Positions 30,529-33,023 of a DNA stretch of 33,023 bases are shown here, piece by piece; within the stretch, counting starts at the first letter, position 1, and each line of letters opens with the position of its first letter. The DNA lies in contig JAFGHK010000063.1 of assembly GCA_016930185.1 (NCBI GenBank), positions 1-33,023 of the forward strand. The letters are read 5' to 3'. A program made the position numbers and the translations under genes. The notes beneath the pieces were generated by a model. The model saw only the letters and a program-made list of their open reading frames with translations, did not search any database and was not told the DNA's origin. The DNA comes from Dehalococcoidales bacterium. GTDB lineage: Bacteria > Chloroflexota > Dehalococcoidia > Dehalococcoidales > RBG-16-60-22.

Positions 30529-31191
30529 ATGAAATTGATAAATAATCTATATTTCTACCCGGAGCAGGGGATGCTTGACTGTAATACCTATGTACTTAAA
30601 GGAATGCCCGGTATAATTATCGACCCCGGCAATCCGGATTACCTGGATACACGGGTTGCTGCGATGAATCAGGATGGCATAAAGCCCGAAGATATCGGCG
30701 TAATTATTAATACACACCTGCATATCGACCATTGTGGCGCCAACGAGGCGTTTAAGAAACTATCTGGAGCTAGAGTGGCACTGTATCCCGTCCAGAAAAA
30801 GAACTACCAGTTGGTTGTTGTTGACGGCGCGCGTCTTTTCGGCATAGAGCCGGGCGAGTTTACCGTGGATTATCTTTTAGAAGACCCCATCCTCAAGTCG
30901 GGCAATATTAAAATTGAGATAATTCCTTCTCCCGGCCACTCCCCTGACTCCGTTTGCTTTCACCTGCGGCAGGAGAAAGTACTTATCTGCGGCGACGTTA
31001 TCTTCGAGATGAATACCGGCCGCGTCGACCTGCCCGGCGGCAACGCTGACGACTTAAAAAATTCCATTGAAGCCTTATCTAAACTTGACGTAGAATATCT
31101 ACTGCCCGGCCATATGAGTATCGTGACCGGTGCTGAAAAGGTAAAGCAAAACCTTGAATTTGTCAGGAGTAATGTCTTCCAGTGGTTATGA
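30529..31191 (+). CDS. MBL-fold metallo-hydrolase (glyoxalase II-like)
   Basis: A 220-aa zinc hydrolase. The metal motif is NTHLHIDHCGA (HxHxDH, about residues 63-70), with PSPGHSPDSVCF (third histidine) and CGDVIFE (bridging aspartate) and the last ligand in LLPGHMS. This is the glyoxalase II/lactonase-like layout, at slightly short length. Substrates include thioesters and lactones; none can be assigned. It overlaps the next gene (radical SAM) as ATGA, so the two are coupled, which hints at a joint pathway. Confidence 0.88.
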   Translation: MKLINNLYFYPEQGMLDCNTYVLKGMPGIIIDPGNPDYLDTRVAAMNQDGIKPEDIGVIINTHLHIDHCGANEAFKKLSGARVALYPVQKKNYQLVVVDGARLFGIEPGEFTVDYLLEDPILKSGNIKIEIIPSPGHSPDSVCFHLRQEKVLICGDVIFEMNTGRVDLPGGNADDLKNSIEALSKLDVEYLLPGHMSIVTGAEKVKQNLEFVRSNVFQWL

Positions 31192-32327
31192 CCGATTTTC
31201 AGGTTGGTTCGTATGAATTAGGCCCCATCCGTCCGCCCAATGAGGCTTATTCGCTGCTTATCCGCGTCACCCGTAATTGTCCCTGGAACCGTTGCAAGTT
31301 TTGCCCTATTTATAAAAACGATAAATTCCAACTCCGCTCGGTTGATGAAATTAAGCAGGATATAAGTACCGCCCGGGCTATTTATGATAAAATCCTGGAG
31401 TTAGCCGGAGAATCGCCCGATAATGATGCCGTCCGAGAAGCTGCCGCTCGTGTTTATCATGATGCCCCTAATGATGCCTGCCGTAATGTCGCCCTGTGGA
31501 TGTATGCCGGCGCTAAAAACGCCTTCTTGCAGGATGCCAATACGCTTATCATGAAAACCCCCGGACTTGTTGAAGTTATAAGGTTTTTTAGAGAAACCTT
31601 CCCCTGCATCGAACGCGTAACCATCTATGCCCGTTCCCACACCGCCGCTAGGAAAAAACTTGAGGAACTTGTGTCCTTGCGTGAAGCAGGTCTTTCCCGA
31701 CTTCACATAGGGATGGAGTCCGGCTCTGATGCTGTGCTGGCTTTAATGGATAAAGGAGTCACTGCTGCCGACCACATAACCGCCGGTAAAAACGTTAAAG
31801 ACTCTGGAATATCCTTGTCTGAATACGTAATGCCCGGGGCGGGAGGTAAAAAATTGTGGCGCGAGCATGCGTTGGAAACAGCCCGGGTTCTTAATCAAAT
31901 CGACCCTGATATTATTCGACTCCGCACTTTAACTATTCAGCCGCGGATGCTTTTGTATAAAGATGTGGTCTCCGGTGACTTCGTCCGTTCTACCGATGAA
32001 GAAATTGTCGAAGAAATAAAAATATTCCTAGAGAACCTTGATTGTACTTCGCAGATCTTTAGCGACCATATGATGAATCTCCTGCCGGAAATAGAAGGCA
32101 AATTGCCGGATGATAAAGAACGGTTTTTAGAAATTATCCGTATTTTCCAGGCGTTGCCGCAACATGAGAGAGACATCTACAAACTGGGCAGACGGCTCGC
32201 CATTTATGATAAGCTAAAAGACCTTGATGACCGCGCCCGTCGCACCGAAGTTGAAAGTGTTCTTAGTCAAATAAAACCCGATGAACTTGATGAAGTGCTC
32301 TTCAAGCTGATGGAAAGGTATGTCTAA
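31188..32327 (+). CDS. Radical SAM protein with CX4CX2C cluster motif
   Basis: About 379 aa from the ATG at 31188 (overlapping the metallo-hydrolase stop as ATGA; a GTG at 31182 would add two residues). The cluster motif is C31-PWNR-C36-KF-C39, spacing CX4CX2C instead of CX3CX2C, within the context RVTRNCPWNRCKFCPIYK. The segments LHIGMESGSDAVLALMDKG and YVMPGAGGKKLW are radical SAM barrel strands (SAM ribose and glycine region). Between about 60 and 100 lies a charged helical insert. The C-terminus (about 260-379) is helical, with no extra cysteine cluster. No reaction can be assigned. The neighbours are a metallo-hydrolase and an NMN amidase. Confidence 0.88.
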   Translation: MTDFQVGSYELGPIRPPNEAYSLLIRVTRNCPWNRCKFCPIYKNDKFQLRSVDEIKQDISTARAIYDKILELAGESPDNDAVREAAARVYHDAPNDACRNVALWMYAGAKNAFLQDANTLIMKTPGLVEVIRFFRETFPCIERVTIYARSHTAARKKLEELVSLREAGLSRLHIGMESGSDAVLALMDKGVTAADHITAGKNVKDSGISLSEYVMPGAGGKKLWREHALETARVLNQIDPDIIRLRTLTIQPRMLLYKDVVSGDFVRSTDEEIVEEIKIFLENLDCTSQIFSDHMMNLLPEIEGKLPDDKERFLEIIRIFQALPQHERDIYKLGRRLAIYDKLKDLDDRARRTEVESVLSQIKPDELDEVLFKLMERYV

Positions 32328-32803
32328 TGTCTGACCGGGAATACGTAATTGGAGCGCTGTTGCGGGAAAAGAAACTGACTTTAGGCGTGGTTGAATCGGC
32401 CACTGGGGGGCTGATATCTCACCTTATCACCAATGTTCCGGGCAGTTCCAAATATTTTAAGGGTTCAATCACGACGTATGCCAATGCCGCCAAGAGAAAG
32501 CTGGTCGGTGTAAAGGCCTCCACCCTTACCCAGTATGGTGCGGTCAGCCCGCAGGTTGCCGTGGAAATGGCCGATGGCGGCCGGAAAGTGCTGGTGGTTG
32601 ACATCTGCATCTCCGATACAGGCATCGCCGGACCGGGTAGCTCTACGCTGGAAAAAGGGTTAGGGCTATTTTATATGGGTCTGGCGCACAAAAACAGCAC
32701 CTTGAGCCGTAAGTTTCAGTTCGAGGGCACCCGCGAGGAAATCAAGCAAAGCGCTGCCCAGGCTGCTTTAAACTGGCTGAAGGAATACCTAGTTTCGCTT
32801 TAG
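32327..32803 (+). CDS. pncC: CinA C-terminal family amidase (nicotinamide-nucleotide amidohydrolase)
   Basis: A 158-aa protein matching the CinA/PncC C-terminal domain: LGVVESATGGLISHLITNVPGSS (about 19-41), KGSITTYANAAKRKLVGV, and DTGIAGPGSSTLEKGLG (with TGIAGP), the usual active-site segments. The family deamidates NMN to nicotinate mononucleotide as part of pyridine-nucleotide salvage. The CinA N-terminal MoCF-like domain is absent, as in stand-alone PncC. The ATG overlaps the preceding stop (TAATG), so it is co-translated with the radical SAM gene. Confidence 0.9.
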   Translation: MSDREYVIGALLREKKLTLGVVESATGGLISHLITNVPGSSKYFKGSITTYANAAKRKLVGVKASTLTQYGAVSPQVAVEMADGGRKVLVVDICISDTGIAGPGSSTLEKGLGLFYMGLAHKNSTLSRKFQFEGTREEIKQSAAQAALNWLKEYLVSL

Positions 32804-32876
32804 TTCCAACCGATTGCCATACTCTATTTTCTCTGCTATACTCTCACCGTATCTCTGAATAGATTGGAGAAATTCT

Positions 32877-33023
32877 GTGAAAAGAGTTGACGGGCGTGCC
32901 TATGATGAGCTTAGGCCTTTTAAGATAATCCCCGGTTACCAGAGCTTCGCTGAAGGCTCGGCGTTAATCAAGCTGGGCAAGACTCACGTTCTTTGCGCTG
33001 TGAGTATGGAAGATAGGGTGCCC
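32877..33023 (+). CDS. rph: Ribonuclease PH, N-terminal part (truncated by the window)
   Basis: A GTG at 32877 with a TTGGAGA Shine-Dalgarno sequence starts a frame running off the end of the window: VKRVDGRAYDELRPFK, then PGYQSFAEGSALIKLGKTHV and LCAVSMEDRVP. This is the conserved N-terminus of RNase PH, a phosphate-dependent 3' exoribonuclease that trims tRNA 3' ends. Forty-nine codons of about 240 are visible. Confidence 0.9.
   Translation, partial: MKRVDGRAYDELRPFKIIPGYQSFAEGSALIKLGKTHVLCAVSMEDRVP

Overview
The window looks like a chromosomal segment of an uncultured, probably anaerobic bacterium. The best guess is Chloroflexota of the Dehalococcoidia type. This is inferred from the gene set: a long 2-hydroxyacyl-CoA dehydratase activase-type protein, molybdopterin guanine dinucleotide genes, a tungstate/molybdate-type ABC transporter, several radical SAM proteins, and intergenic spacers full of dispersed palindromic repeats. 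It is not proven by a marker gene. No rRNA, CRISPR array or complete insertion sequence is visible. Two tRNA genes are present: Gln-CUG on the minus strand and Leu-UAG on the plus strand.

Layout. 1-819: the 3' part of a radical SAM gene. 820-4245: dispersed repeats, then an AT-rich two-gene cassette with its own promoter (a 64-aa acidic protein and an 823-aa Rad50/RloC-like ATPase with a CPLC hook and a C-terminal zinc ribbon), then more repeats. The cassette looks horizontally acquired and is the best candidate for an undescribed, possibly defensive, system. 4246-8487: a 1413-aa double-ASKHA activase fused to DUF2229/HgdB-like regions. 8800-10625: a coiled-coil protein behind tRNA-Gln, then RNase III, a 49-aa basic protein and acylphosphatase. 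10644-13924 (minus): mobA-moeA-mobB-DUF362, the last steps of bis-MGD cofactor assembly. 14008-20922 (minus): a probable run of PadR regulator, HAAS membrane protein, DegV, P-loop kinase, leucyl aminopeptidase, metallo-hydrolase, methyltransferase and a HAD/uridine-kinase fusion. 21065-25066: a small membrane protein, tRNA-Leu, two short-chain dehydrogenases and a convergent ThDP enzyme. 25290-26172: an AT-rich patch with two small genes, a possible SD-sequestering RNA switch and helically phased ATCACAA boxes. 26173-28581: a ModE-type regulator and a ModB/ModC (WtpB/WtpC-like) transporter, with two ModE-box palindromes. 28683-33023: a DUF4349/PKD lipoprotein, DUF167, a small membrane protein, a metallo-hydrolase, a radical SAM protein with a CX4CX2C motif, a CinA/PncC amidase and the start of RNase PH.

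How the genes fit together. The strongest theme is molybdenum/tungsten: uptake (modBC), oxyanion-responsive control (modE and its boxes) and cofactor maturation (mobA, moeA, mobB) sit about 12 kb apart. No modA/wtpA binding protein and no Mo/W enzyme lie in the window. A second theme is RNA processing (RNase III, RNase PH). The remaining genes are housekeeping or of unknown role.
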